Assembly (NCBI GenBank): GCA_037903475.1
Contig: JBAJFG010000231.1
Span: 757,501-821,500 of the forward strand
DNA length: 64,000 bases
Reading direction: 5' to 3'
From: Ancylostoma caninum
Taxonomy: Eukaryota; Nematoda; Chromadorea; Rhabditida; Ancylostomatidae
The position numbers and the translations under genes were made by a program. Position 1 is the stretch's first letter. Every line of letters starts with the position of its first letter. Below the pieces are notes generated by a model. It was given only the letters and a program-made list of their open reading frames with translations, did no database searches and was not told the DNA's origin. Below are positions 48,233 through 59,129 of this stretch, in pieces.

Positions 48233-48394
48233 GTACGGAATCATATATACCACTACGATTATCAACTCCTTGAGATACTTTTCACATAAAAATCACAAAA
48301 ACGATTTTGAGGTAGGATGGTGCTTTTGGAATCGTCGGCTTACCGAAAAACAACATTCCTACTTCAATTCGGTTGAAACTCAGCTAAATCCCAG

Positions 48395-48680
48395 CGTATA
48401 AAGCGCATCGCCCTACATAACGGAAACAGCGTTTGCACATCGCAGCACGACGTAAATCCGACGTGACAGTCATGGCCGGATTACCACGTGATATGTGTGA
48501 ACAGCGCGATTGATAGCGTTCTGTTGCCAAATCACCGCCGCACGTCACAAATCGCCGACGTTCCATGGAGCTTTTTAGGTCCGCCGTCGAACTTTCTGGG
48601 CCCGCGACCGGGAAAAAAACCGTGTCACAGGCAAGCGTCGCATCGCATTTGTGCGATGCTGCCGAACCCTAATTGACTGG
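48395..48680. promoter_or_regulatory. CpG-rich island, candidate regulatory region
   Basis: About 285 bp rich in CG, with ACGTAA/GACGTGACA, an E-box CACGTG (48486-48491), CACCGCCGCACGTCAC and a TATAAAG at 48399. No frame with gene features. It could be a promoter of a gene whose exons I cannot see, or a GC-rich repeat. Confidence 0.25.
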
Positions 48681-49603
48681 TACGAAGCAAACGGACAAGC
48701 GAGTAGTTTCCGACACAGAAGCGACGGAGGACGACCGGCAATAAAAAACAGGGGCAGATGTAATGGAGAAGCCAGCGTGGGGGGGGGGGGAATTCGGGCT
48801 TTCAGAACGTAAGAAGATATGAGAGTCAAAATATGTAGTTAGGGAGAAGAAACGGTGAGAGCAAAGATTGAAGGCTTTTGCAGGCTGCCCTTTAATTAGG
48901 TCCCAGGATCCAATCCCATAGCCCAGCGGAATTAAGGCCAAATCGCGTTGGCTTTGACAGGCGCAGTCCTGACAAACACAGAAATGTAAAGATGGGAGGA
49001 GGCATGCATGCACGCGGTCCGTTTTCATGTTAAGATGAAGCTACACTCCACGGGAAGTATGCCACCCAACGCCGCCGCCGCTGCCAACTGTGAAAATGAT
49101 ATCTATTGATTGGTGGCGAGGCACCGCGCGGTCACCTCCAAGTTGTCGATGAAAACCGAGGACGACAACCACAAAAGAACACGACAAAAGATGAGTTTTT
49201 ATATACCAAGTATTTAGATATGATTAATATGGTGCAGTTAATGTAATCCATCCTCGTCGTTGGTAAAAAAAAGAGAAAAAAATGAAAGAAGACAAGAAAT
49301 GGAGACAGCATTAAAAAATAGGCGACTCCAGACAAAAATACCCACAAAAACGATGAGAACTAATAAGAAAACACTCTGTAAACGCAGAGGTTCCGGCCGG
49401 CACGCCAGCACATAATACATGCTTCGGGGTTTGAATGGCATTCTCGTCCTCGCATGACGGCCTTGCGGCGACACACCTCATAAAAATCCTGGCCAAGCTC
49501 GACCGCATAATGCACTATTGAGCCGGCGATGCTGAATAGACACGGGATTTCTTCGCTCCCGCTGCAGGAAGAAAATTCTAGGATGCAAGTTCGTGAATTG
49601 AGG

Positions 49604-49884
49604 ATATGAACCAGTGGCGGACGCAGAGAGTGGCGAAGGGAAGGCGTGGGGAAAAAAGTGGGGTCTCCGCCGTTTTGGAGACCCAGACGGAAAATAAAAT
49701 TAGTAAAAATATTAATAATAATAATAAACGATTGATAAAGATTAAATTAAAAATAGTAATAAGAATAAACAATCAAAAACAAACTAATTCAAGACTTTTA
49801 TTTGCATTTTTATTTGCAAAGTAATTCCAAAAATTTGCCGACCCATTCTCGGAGGGGGGGGGGGCGTCCACCATTGATATGTAC
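49604..49884. mobile_element. hAT-like MITE with 8-bp target-site duplication
   Basis: The element proper is 49612-49876, with ends CAGTGGCGGACGC and GCGTCCACCATTG. Flanks ATATGAAC (49604-49611) and ATATGTAC (49877-49884) form an 8-bp duplication with one mismatch, as hAT transposases make. CAGTGGCGGA ends are also typical of hAT elements. The AT-rich interior (AATAATAATAATAAA and AACAATCAAAAACAAAC) has no transposase frame. Confidence 0.8.
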
Positions 49885-49988
49885 AAATGTGATGACCCGC
49901 GCATGTTAGGAATAGTGCGGAAAAGTCTCTTTAAAATCCCTGGTTAAAAAGCCTTTTCCATCTTTGGCCTCTGGATATGTGCTCAGCA

Positions 49989-50170
49989 GTGGCAGAGTGC
50001 GCGGAGAGAGGGGGGCCTAGGAAAAGAGGGGTCCCCGCCACTGTGGAGATGCAAAAAAAACACGGATAAAAATATTAGTCATGACAATGAATAAATAATG
50101 AGAATAGAGGATCAAAAATGAACAGGCAAGGTTTTCTTTTACTTTATAAAGTAATCCCAAAAATTTAGCT
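49989..50170. mobile_element. hAT-like MITE, truncated copy
   Basis: Starts CAGTGGCAGAGTGCG and shares GGGGTCCCCGCCACTGTGGAGA, ATAAAAATATTAGT and TTTACTTTATAAAGTAATCCC with the copies at 49612 and 60237. The right terminus is missing. Confidence 0.6.
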
Positions 50171-50174
50171 ATGA

Positions 50175-51550
50175 AAACGTGCTAAATGGATCTAAAACTA
50201 CCACGCTTTACACAACAAACGACATGCAGTTACTCGTCCACAAATTGAAATTTCCTACATAGTATTGTAAAACAGGTACATTATTGTGACGATCTAAGTG
50301 GCCGAAGGGCCATCCATTGATCGCGGGCCAGGGAGAGAACAGCAAGAAGACCTTGGCGGCCCAGAACAGTGGCGTCGCCACGGAACACCAACGTAAAAAC
50401 CGCAAGTGGAATCTTGAACTCTCCTGTGCGAGTGACATTTGATCGGAGTATGGTAGTGTTACTATGAGCGTACGAATTTCTGCTTCGAATCTCTGCTTTG
50501 CTTTTCTTCTTCTCTGTGAATTTCGGCAAAGCAAGCTGAAACTCCACAATGGTAGATCCTGTACGCATGGGTGGGCGCAAAACCCATTCCGCAATCTCAA
50601 AAATTACTTTTTTTTCAGAATGTTACTGCTTTCTGCCTGAATTGAACGTAACCGATACCACCAGCATAAAAAAACCAATGAGTCTCCAATGCAGCATTTC
50701 GCCATGGTGAATAAATTTGAATGAACGCTCTGCAAAACTAGGCGAAGAGTCGAAACATCTGTGGGAAATGATCGGTATCTCAACAGACATACTCGGCACT
50801 TTCATGGAAGACAACGACGAACCGACTGGGAAAAATTGAATTTCAACAAAAATGAAAAATTCTAGTACTAAATAACAGAGCATGAGTATGAATTGCAGAG
50901 TAGGTAGCAATCAACTCCCATCACCTGATTAATGGAATCTGGAAACACTGCTGCCCTTTTAAACACCACAATTAATTCCCCTAATGGTCAAATCCAAGAC
51001 TAGTTGCAAGCATCAGTACATGAAGCTACGAGCTATGACTTTCCCAAAAGGCCATTTTATAAAATCTGCTCTCTGAAGAGCTCTGATGCTAAGGCGTCTA
51101 ACAAACCCTAGTAGTCTACGTAGATCGTCTCAAACCTCATTACGTTATCCTCTGGATGCAGTGCGTTACACTTGGAAAGAGATGCGAACAACTGCTCTAC
51201 GACTGGTCGGTTCACCCAATCAGCCAATTGCAGGGCCCGTCAGCACCGCCCACTCCAAGTATAACGCTCACACCCCCCGATTCTTGTTTTAGAGCTCACT
51301 TTGCTAACGAATATATCCTCGTATTTATTTAAAAAGATTCCATAGGATCATCATTGTTCAAATATCCTTCTCATTTGAGAGTAAAACATTGCTCATGTAT
51401 GGTAAACCGCCTGCAGCTATAACTGATAAAGTCAAGGGGCATGTAAGGGTGAGAGAGGGGGAGAATTTCAACTTCCGATTTCGGGCACTCCAAATGTTCT
51501 AATTACGAATTTTGAATCTGGCTTCCGGTACTCCCTGGCGACTAGTTTTT
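50175..51550. other. Intergenic, no supported gene
   Basis: Two overlapping minus-strand frames (50208-50600) and one at 50623-50910 have no domain or splice context. The sequence at 51110-51270 is locally GC-rich and may be an old repeat. Confidence 0.35.
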
Positions 51551-51559
51551 CAAGTCAAA

Positions 51560-51565
51560 TTTATT
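51560..51565 (-). terminator. Polyadenylation signal AATAAA
   Basis: AATAAA on the minus strand, about 46 nt past the stop codon of the 73-codon gene. Confidence 0.5.
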
Positions 51566-51610
51566 CTCTGAAGTATTGCTAACGTCTTCCGCAGCTAGTG
51601 CCTCCAGAAT

Positions 51611-51832
51611 TCACATGTCATCGCTAGGATCGTCGCAACTGTTGGAAACTGCCTTCACCTCCGCTGCCGGGAAGGCATGAAGCATGGTTAGGATGTTCCC
51701 TATTCTTTTTAGCTTTTTAGACGATGACGAGCTAGAGTGTGAGTGACCATACAGATAGATTCTACTGTCGTCCTCTTCGTGTTTCATCGCCAATTCTTTG
51801 TAGTCGAAATCTGGGAGTAGCCTTACTTCCAT
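51611..51832 (-). CDS. Compact single-exon gene, 73 residues, unknown function
   Basis: The frame starts MEVRLLPDFDYKELAMKHEE, runs through an acidic DDSRIYLYGHSH, a Ser run, a basic KKLKRIGN patch, then a hydrophobic ILTMLHAFPAAEVKAV, and ends SCDDPSDDM before TGA. Gene-like architecture supports it: a TATATAA box about 50 nt upstream of ATG, a favourable G after ATG, and AATAAA about 46 nt past the stop. Codon use is more balanced than in nearby chance frames. There is no signal peptide or membrane segment, and KKLKR could act as a nuclear signal. I do not recognise the family. It may instead be the last exon of a longer gene, but I find no good acceptor before the ATG. Confidence 0.45.
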   Translation of the reverse strand: MEVRLLPDFDYKELAMKHEEDDSRIYLYGHSHSSSSSSKKLKRIGNILTMLHAFPAAEVKAVSNSCDDPSDDM

Positions 51833-51879
51833 GTAGTATAATTAGTCAGTCATGAGGAATGCCAAGGACCTTAAGCAGA

Positions 51880-51888
51880 TGCTTATAT
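51880..51888 (-). promoter_or_regulatory. TATA box of the 73-codon gene
   Basis: On the minus strand the sequence is CCTTTATATAAGC. A start site 25-30 nt downstream would leave a leader of roughly 20-25 nt before ATG 51832. Confidence 0.4.
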
Positions 51889-52163
51889 AAAGGAAATGAG
51901 AACAACATAAGCAATCTATTTCGGAGCACTACACATCCCTACAGAACAGAATGAAGCGGATCTACACAATACACAGACCCGTTACACGTGCTAAAGGAAC
52001 GTTTTCAAAAGGGATTGGTGCATCGAAATAGGCATAGGCGATGCTTGGGAATGTTGGCCTAAAGATAGAATTTCACCAGTGCAAGGAACATGAGAAAAAC
52101 TGCGACGACAGACAGTGGCGCAGGCTTTGCTGAAAACAATGCTAAACTTTGCAGAGGTTACTA

Positions 52164-52556
52164 TTAGGTTGGTGCAAAAATAATGCGCGTTTTTGGTTAC
52201 TTCATCTTCATTGCAGAAAACTTCCGGTATTTCTTATCACCGCAATGGGAAGTTGCATATGATTTTGTAGCAAATTTTATGGCCTTTTCAAATATCTCAT
52301 GCATTTTGGGCGAAATCAGCGTTTCTGGTGAATTTTTAGTCCTGGAACGAAAGGCGCCAAGAAAATTTTTTTGCCAAACTCACGTCAGCGAGCTAAAACT
52401 CGGCGGCATCGTGGCAGGAACCGCTCAAAATACCACCATAGTTTCGGCTAAAGATTACAACAGTTCTAAGCCTTCCTGGAAAGATCGATTTTGAAACGAG
52501 TTACGAGGTTCGGTATCAAAGGCATGAAAACGCGCATTATTTTAGCACCAACCTAA
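52164..52556. mobile_element. Mariner MITE with intact TA target-site duplication
   Basis: TTAGGTTGGTGCAAAAATAA with TGCGCGTTTT at 52164 is the inverted counterpart of AAAACGCGCA with TTATTTTAGCACCAACCTAA ending at 52556, about 30 bp with one or two mismatches. TA flanks both sides (52162-52163 and 52557-52558). These are classic mariner ends. The 103-codon internal frame does not resemble a transposase. The near-identity of the ends points to a recent insertion. Confidence 0.92.
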
Positions 52557-52984
52557 TACAAGACGTCCATCATCAAGATATGTATTAGTTGGAATATGTT
52601 AGATCCGATATAAGAGTTTTTGGTCCAAAATTGTGTGGGCAAGTGTGCCTGCGGCGTATTAAATCATTGAAATTTTATTAAATGGGCCCTAAGCATAGGG
52701 CGACTATGTAGTTCGTCAAGTTCTCAAACGTTCTCATTAGTTCTCAGACAAGAGTAGCAGTTCAAAATCAAGTTCAAACCTATTTCAATGGTGGGAACAG
52801 AAAGGGGAATCACAGTCAAAGAGTTGAATCGTCAAAGAAGACTTCAGAAAATTTTTTATTCTTCTATGAGTCGCTTCAAATGGCAAAGTATGTCTGCGAA
52901 AGCAACAAACGAAAGCACCAAATAAAGCAATCCTGGAAAAAAAAACTGCAGGCAACAGAAAACTTGCCCGTGACAGCAGGAGCC

Positions 52985-53230
52985 GCACGCATCATCGACA
53001 CTACCAAAGGTAAACGTGATAACCCCGCAGAAATTTACCCATCGTCAACATGGGCGTGAACGCGTTTAATCTCAATATGGAAGTCCCCCTGGATGATAAA
53101 TAGCCACGGATGATTCAAACATGGACCACAATAAATATTGGTAATAAATCCTTCCCGATCAAACGCTAAATGCATCCGAGAAGGTTCCAGATTTGCGAAA
53201 AACCATGGGTGACTCAGCAAAATCCGAGCA
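52985..53230. repeat. TTACCCAGGGTAA-family derivative
   Basis: GCATCATCGACACTACCAAAGGTAAACGTG begins the copy; GAAATTTACCCATCGTC and GCGTTTAATCTCAATATGG follow. The remainder (about 53080-53225) weakly resembles sequence at 33.7 kb. Confidence 0.45.
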
Positions 53231-53299
53231 TTGTGTTGAATTATCCATTAAAACTACATACACTGCTTTAGATCTAACAAAGCATGAATCATACCTTTT

Positions 53300-54600
53300 T
53301 TAAATTGCATGTATGATGAAATAGTCACATCCTAAAATAGCTGTTTTCAGAGGCACGCCCAATCTAGACATCTTATATCCTTCGATGGTCATAACGGGGA
53401 AAAGATGAAGGAAAACAAAAAAAAAACTGAAAACTCAGCCAAAAAAATCCAAAATGATAAGAGTAAGACTTTACCCTAAACTGTAAGGGCAAAGGAAGGT
53501 GGATGAAACCATGAACTTCCAAAAAAAGCAAAGATTTCAAGAGATCACATGATAGCGCGCAACCTGCCCCCAGTAACGATGAAAAGCAATCAAAACCCGG
53601 CATTTGTCGAGCGGAAAGAAACCTGATAGGCGTGAATGAAAAAGGGAGTATCACCGGCGGATGCAAGGTCGAGTTCGACGCGAAAAACCCACCGCTAGAG
53701 CTATTTGTCGTGGAAAAATCGTGCAAAAACACTGCGTCCGCAACTGCAGACGTCAAATAAATTAACGTACTTTTGTTACCCACAAAAACGCTACAGTAAC
53801 CAGAAACGCTGTAGGAGGATAGCATCAAGTGCTAGTCTCGCGCTTGAACACAATGCACTCAACCAAATGTCAAAGATCTCACCGATATACGGGTGATGTT
53901 TTGAGAAGCAGCGCCGATCTGAACGTTAGCGCTACCTTTTAGAATATCGCAATCGTAGACAAAAAAACTACGCATACCGTAACCCAGATGTCTAAAAAAA
54001 GCAAGGCAGGAATGCTACGACTAATTGTCCGGAACTAAACACAGGAAGAACTGTCGTCGCAAATGTCGGGGCAAAAAATGTGAGATAAGTTTTTATGCTG
54101 TTTCTTTCTCGGGTGAAAGATGCATTGAATGATAGATAGGCGCTCATCAACTGTCAACCCGAACCGCAAAAAATCAACTTGGAAAACGATGGAGTATTGA
54201 AGCAGCTGGAAGGAGTTCTTCGGGGATTTTTGAGGAAAACCTCATCAAAGCAAACATTTGAGGAAGGCGAAAATTGAGCAGATGGTGCAACAGCTCCAGC
54301 CTAAAATCAGGAATTTCCGGGAAATTCTGCAGATTCGTAATGCAAAGGAAGGCAGCTTTACTCATTTTTCCTCACATTTATTGCGTGACAATTTGATGAA
54401 ATACCATGATGGAAGAGGTTTTCAGGTCTGAAAAATCTGATTTTATCCGAACGTTCATCTTTTCAGTGACCGACGTAACCAACACGACCGAAATGCCATA
54501 GCATCCATACCTGACACCCCATTTCCAGCCATTTTGGAGCTAATTTTCTATGGTTATGCAAAATCGCAGCAATGCCGGATATAAATATGTTGTCCTTTTA
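53300..54600. other. Intergenic, no supported gene
   Basis: A 151-codon minus-strand frame (53373-53828) begins within sequence that lacks promoter or splice signals and has no domain. AT-rich otherwise. Confidence 0.35.
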
Positions 54601-54614
54601 TGCCCTATGAAGAT

Positions 54615-54960
54615 GAACTCAGACTTTCGGAAGAACCGCAGCAGAAAACCGGAGGAGCCTCCTGTGATTCTTCCGGATGATTACTGCGGTTCTTCTCAAT
54701 AGGTGCTGCGGTTCATCCGAATGGGTGCTGCCGTCCTACCGAATGGCAATAACGCCAATTTCCTATCCCAACCTTGAAAACAGTTGATTATTGTTGGCAG
54801 CAATAGAACTGAGCTCCCTCTCCCCTCCATTCTACTGCGGTCTTTCCGAATCTTTTCTCAATCACATGATCGAGGTCTCTTTCTGCTGCGGTCCTTCCGA
54901 CAATTTGGCTGAGAACAGCAGCAAAAACAATTCTTTTTGCAAAAGAAAACCGGAGGCAGG
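54615..54960. repeat. GGAAGAACCGCAGC-family repeat, copy 1
   Basis: Repeated words of the form CGGAAGAACCGCAGCAG and its complement CTGCGGTTCTTCCG occur in both orientations, with CTGCGGTCCTTCCGACAATTT at 54888. It shares sequence in inverted orientation with 58725-58990. Confidence 0.65.
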
Positions 54961-54964
54961 GCAT

Positions 54965-57325
54965 AGGCTTTGCCGTCATTACCGATTAACGCCATTAGAA
55001 AGTACATTTGCGAAATTCAAAGAAATTAGTCCGACCTAATTTTCAGGCATCGAAAAAAATGGCGACCTTCAGCTACCGGCTTAATGGGAGAAAAAAGACA
55101 GCTCTTCCATTACTTGCGCAGAAAAATGCAAAAAAAATCGCGTTTTGGAGCAAAAGAGGCAAAATTGTGACTGAAAAAGCTATAATTGCTAAAAAAAAAA
55201 AAAGAATGACGGAGGTGAAGGTGTAATTAACAATGAGCAAGTTCCAAATGGACACCTTTAACTCATCCCATTTGGGGGAAACATGTCGAGAAGTGCCCTT
55301 TTTCCAAGGACGGACTTTCCCTTTCAAGGAGTGCAAAGTTGTGATGAAAGTAATTTACAAGATGGGCAGCCAGATAATCTCCAAAAAGGGCAACGCGACA
55401 GGACGTCGAGCGGCAGGTGCGGCCATCTGGTCAACCGCGATGGCGACGGACGGACGGATAAGAAATTCGCATCGAAATGAGGGGCAATTGGTTCAAATGC
55501 CAATGTCATTCAGCTCTGAGGTGGGAAACTCATTTGGAAGGATGTTGTAGGTAAAGGCAGAAAAGAGAGAGAACTTTCTGAAGAAGAGCTAGTCACAGGA
55601 AATGAATGGAAAACTTGGAATGACTGGTCTTGAGGTTGCATGAAGCCTCAAGAGTGGGAAGAATTCCAGTGCCGACTAACAGGGAATTATTACAGAAATT
55701 TTCCCACCGTCGCACACCGGAGAAACGCTGAAAATTCCAGATTAACAGGTTGAAGGTCACCTTGCGCTCGTTCGTACTTGAAGATGAGCCACACAAATCC
55801 AATAAAGTAATCCTAAAACTACTTTTCCATTACTCAAACCAGTTGCTCCATAAATGGAGTCGCATAAAATGACTGGCACGAGCAGTGACGGCCTAAAATC
55901 TAACCGCCTTTCACCTGCCGCTGATTTCCGCATCGGTCTCCACTAATAACACCACTATTCGACTGGCAGCTTCAATTTGTTGACATTAACACCGTAATTG
56001 CTCCCATATAGATAATTAACTGCCAAGGAGGGCACAGCTAAGAAAATATGAGCTATTTTAGGGCATTAACATCGTCTAACAGGCACCAAATTCAACAAAA
56101 CGTAAACGAGAAGATGTAATATTGACTGCAGTATCTAGATAATGAAGCTAGAAACATAAAAGGTAAAAAAAGAACAAGTAAATAGGGAGGATTACTGAGG
56201 AAACTGAGGAAACACTAAGGCACGTGTGTGAGTTTCTCTCCGGAAATTAAGGAATGAAAGCCCACCAAAGCCCGAAATTTACTCTGAGATGAATCCCACG
56301 AATTAGAAAGGTAAGATTTTTCTATGGTGTCAGTGTATTGAATAAGTAAATTAACGAATAAATAAATAAGCAATTTCAGCAGAATTCGATATTACTCCCA
56401 CATTTTTTTCTTACTTATCCGTACTGATCCCAGCAATGGTATCGAAAGTACTCGTTTCTGATTATGAGCACTTGCTGTGTCTAGTAGTTCTGAAACGAAA
56501 AAAATGAGAAGATCCGTTAATCTTGGACATATTCGACCGAAACTAATCCCAACAAAGGCTCTGAGCAATAAATCATCCCATTCTCGGTACCATAAATCGG
56601 TAATGTTTCAGCGTTTCAGTAATCGTTCTGATCAGGAGCAAACTGTGCGGAGAACTAAGTGCACATTGCACCACTATCTGTAGTCGAGTCCTAGCGGTTA
56701 TAGCAGTACTACTACCTGGACCAGTAATAATTATAAAGAAACACATACATACGAAATACATAATAATAGTAGGCAATAATAATACAACAAAATATTTATC
56801 TAGTATGTTCAAAAGACACTGACATAAAAACACAAACATTCGGGAGCACTTCACTTGTTCTGTTCATTCGTTGGCATGAAATTATACAGAAGTCCTAACA
56901 TGAAAAGATTCAAAACTCGAAACCACCTACGGAAGGATAACTAGAGATTCAGCACGGCAGCAGCACAGAAGTGAACGGCTGCCCTTCAGTTATGGGGACT
57001 CCCTAGAATCGGGTCATCAGGCTCCACCTATGAAGTCACATACCTATTATGGACAATGAGATGTGACATTCCGTCCTAGTTTTCAAAACATGGTATTATT
57101 GAACTGCATCGGTGTCCAGGTCACATTGTACGTCCGAAAAAAAAGGATTCAATATCTACGTTGCATAGTGTATCAGCCATAAAAGGTGCTGCTACCATGC
57201 TGAGCACGTGCATGTGGGGGAACAGCATGGGATGTTGCTTGTCTTAATACACGAATTTCTACGATACAGAATAGAATTGAAGAGGGCAATTGCAAGAGTA
57301 ACATCAAATTCTGATAAAAATTGCA
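54965..57325. other. Intergenic, no supported gene
   Basis: AT-rich; several frames of 60-105 codons without gene features. Nothing else can be supported. Confidence 0.4.
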
Positions 57326-57329
57326 TATA

Positions 57330-57600
57330 CTACGTTGATGATCACATATTTTTCGCGGACACAAACAGCACGCGACGCAACAAGACCGATCGCACTGGAA
57401 TCGCGGCCGTAGTGACGAACCGGGGTTTTTTAAATAGTTTTTCATCTTGTTTAATGTTATGTAACAGGAAAACTAACCAACTATCAAGGAAACCCTGTAA
57501 TTTGTCCTCATTGTGAGAATTCTAGCGCGAGCTGCGCGGCTGCGTCGCGTACTTCTCGAGTCCGCGAAAGGAGCACCGTCGTCGACGTTTATGTAATATG
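57330..57600. mobile_element. Terminal-inverted-repeat element, family 3, copy 2
   Basis: Left TTTTTCGCGGACACAAACAG and CACGCGACGC match the complement of GCGTCGCGTACTTCTCGAGTCCGCGAAAG on the right. The core (AACTAACCAACTATCAAGGAAACCCTG) matches the inverted core at 31.13 kb. Confidence 0.7.
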
Positions 57601-58399
57601 AAGTCATTTCTACTCTCTTTAGATACATTCCAAAGCCTTCCAATGTCTCAGTATTGAAGAGTTTCTCATACGAGACCTAAGGGGTAGAATCCAGAATCCA
57701 AGAATTTTCATCACCTAAAACCTTGAAAAGGCATTCACCTTCTTAAATCCACCTTAGATACGGCAAACACGGCGAAAATAATCGAAATCCTTCGAACAAT
57801 AGCATTTGGTTCGTTTCACTAGGTTTTCGCTCAAGTATAACTTTTAAATCAGTTTATCTCTAGAAGCTATTACCTTGAAAAAACATTAGTCAGACCACCA
57901 GAAATTATGGCCTATTTCTCGGCTCATGGCGTCTACTCCGACCCTGCGACAAGAATAGGGCTGTCCATAGAAAGTGCAGGTTTACACTGAAAAATTGCCT
58001 GCGGCTCAGTTCGACGCGGCAGCAGAGACACAGCGAAAAAGTGCTCCTCGTTTGAGGCGGGCGAGCGATTTGTGTCCGAAACACCTGTTAACCCCGCGTT
58101 CGTACGGATTATAAATGCAAAGCTGCAGCGCACGAAACAGCAGCGGCCGTTTATCACAGAAATGGAGTACGCATTGACGATGGATCGAGTACGATTATCC
58201 TTTTCCGTGAAGAAATCACATGATTATACACTAAATTTCCTGCAAGCAGCTTGTTTCTAGAGCTGGCCCTAGGCAGTCAGATTTGGGATTCATCCGCGCA
58301 TTGTTTTCCGGACACAACATTAGAGTTAAATCCGCTCTCTCAAGTTACAGGCCCGCAGGCAGTGGGGTTCTCCAAAGTGCGGTTCTCTTTAAAATCCTA

Positions 58400-58658
58400 C
58401 TCAGAACCCTAAAAACAAGTTGTCGGCCCAGCTTTGCCCGAAAACAACTTGCAAACAAACTTTTAACTAGCAAATCATTGTCGACAAGTTTGACGTCATC
58501 ATACCACCCAAAACCAAGTTGTCGACAAGCTTTTCTCCCGACAACTTGTCGACAAGGAAGTGCAAAAGAAAGTTGTCGACAAGCTTTTGGAAAAGCAAGT
58601 TTCAGATGCGATCAGATACTTGCTCGCCAAATGCTTGTCGACAAGTTGGGGTTCTAAG
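58400..58658 (+). mobile_element. TTGTCGACAA-family MITE, copy 3
   Basis: CTCAGAACCCTAAAAACAAG at the left after TA and GGGGTTCTAAG at the right before TA. The interior has AAGTTGTCGACAAG several times plus GACGTCATCATACCA and CTCGCCAAATGCTTG, shared with the copies at 29.2 and 45.6 kb. A shorter version, 259 bp. Confidence 0.8.
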
Positions 58659-58724
58659 TACTTAGTATTAAGACATCCGATCTGCTTTCCCAGCCTTCTA
58701 ACGATCTCATTCAGTCTAGAACCC

Positions 58725-58990
58725 AGAGAAAATGTCGGAAGGACGGCAGCAAAAACAGATCTCAATCATACGGTTAAGAAGCGATGGATCCAGAGACAAA
58801 AAGGTTAGGAAGGACCGCAGCAGAATTGATTCCTGTAGAGAAGGGTTTGGAAGGACCGCGACAGCAATTCGGAGAAACCACAGCAGCCATTCGGAAAAGC
58901 AGCAGCAGTTACTTGGAAGGACCTCGGCAGCTAATCGGAAGAAAAGCAGCAAGGAATCGGAAGAACCGCAGGCCACCTATCGGTTTTTCT
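58725..58990. repeat. GGAAGAACCGCAGC-family repeat, copy 2
   Basis: AATGTCGGAAGGACGGCAGC, AGGAAGGACCGCAGCAGAAT, TGGAAGGACCGCGACAGC and AATCGGAAGAACCGCAGG lie in series. The first 110 bp match the reverse complement of 54800-54910. It directly follows copy 3 of the TTGTCGACAA family. Confidence 0.65.
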
Positions 58991-59019
58991 GGTTTTCTGC
59001 TGTGGTCATTCAAACATCT

Positions 59020-59110
59020 ATCTGAATACTTTTGGTGACGACATCAAGCTTTATCACTCAGCAGTGGCAGAAGACGGCCATGCAAGGTGCGCTCGATTTT
59101 GCTCACAGTT
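59020..59110 (+). pseudogene. Possible CR1/Jockey-type reverse transcriptase fragment
   Basis: The frame reads YLNTFGDDIKLYHSAVAED. FxDDIKLY resembles the catalytic FADDIKLY motif of CR1/Jockey-clade LINEs. Only about 30 residues are visible before a stop and a C-homopolymer, and the Ala of FADD is Gly. Weak evidence. Confidence 0.3.
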
Positions 59111-59129
59111 GCTGCTCTGAGTGGGGTTA

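Noticed and set aside
52183..52494. 103-codon frame inside the mariner element
   Set aside because: It has no transposase motifs and depends on the terminal repeat for its start; it is interior filler of a MITE.
53373..53828. 151-codon minus-strand frame, one of the longest outside the RTE
   Set aside because: No splice-bounded context, no signal peptide and no domain; low-complexity Phe/Ser content typical of reverse-strand AT-rich DNA.
57208..57516. YVDD-like motif (CIYYVDDHIFFAD) suggesting a reverse transcriptase
   Set aside because: The frame runs into the left end of inverted-repeat family 3 and no other polymerase motif is nearby, so the match is by chance.
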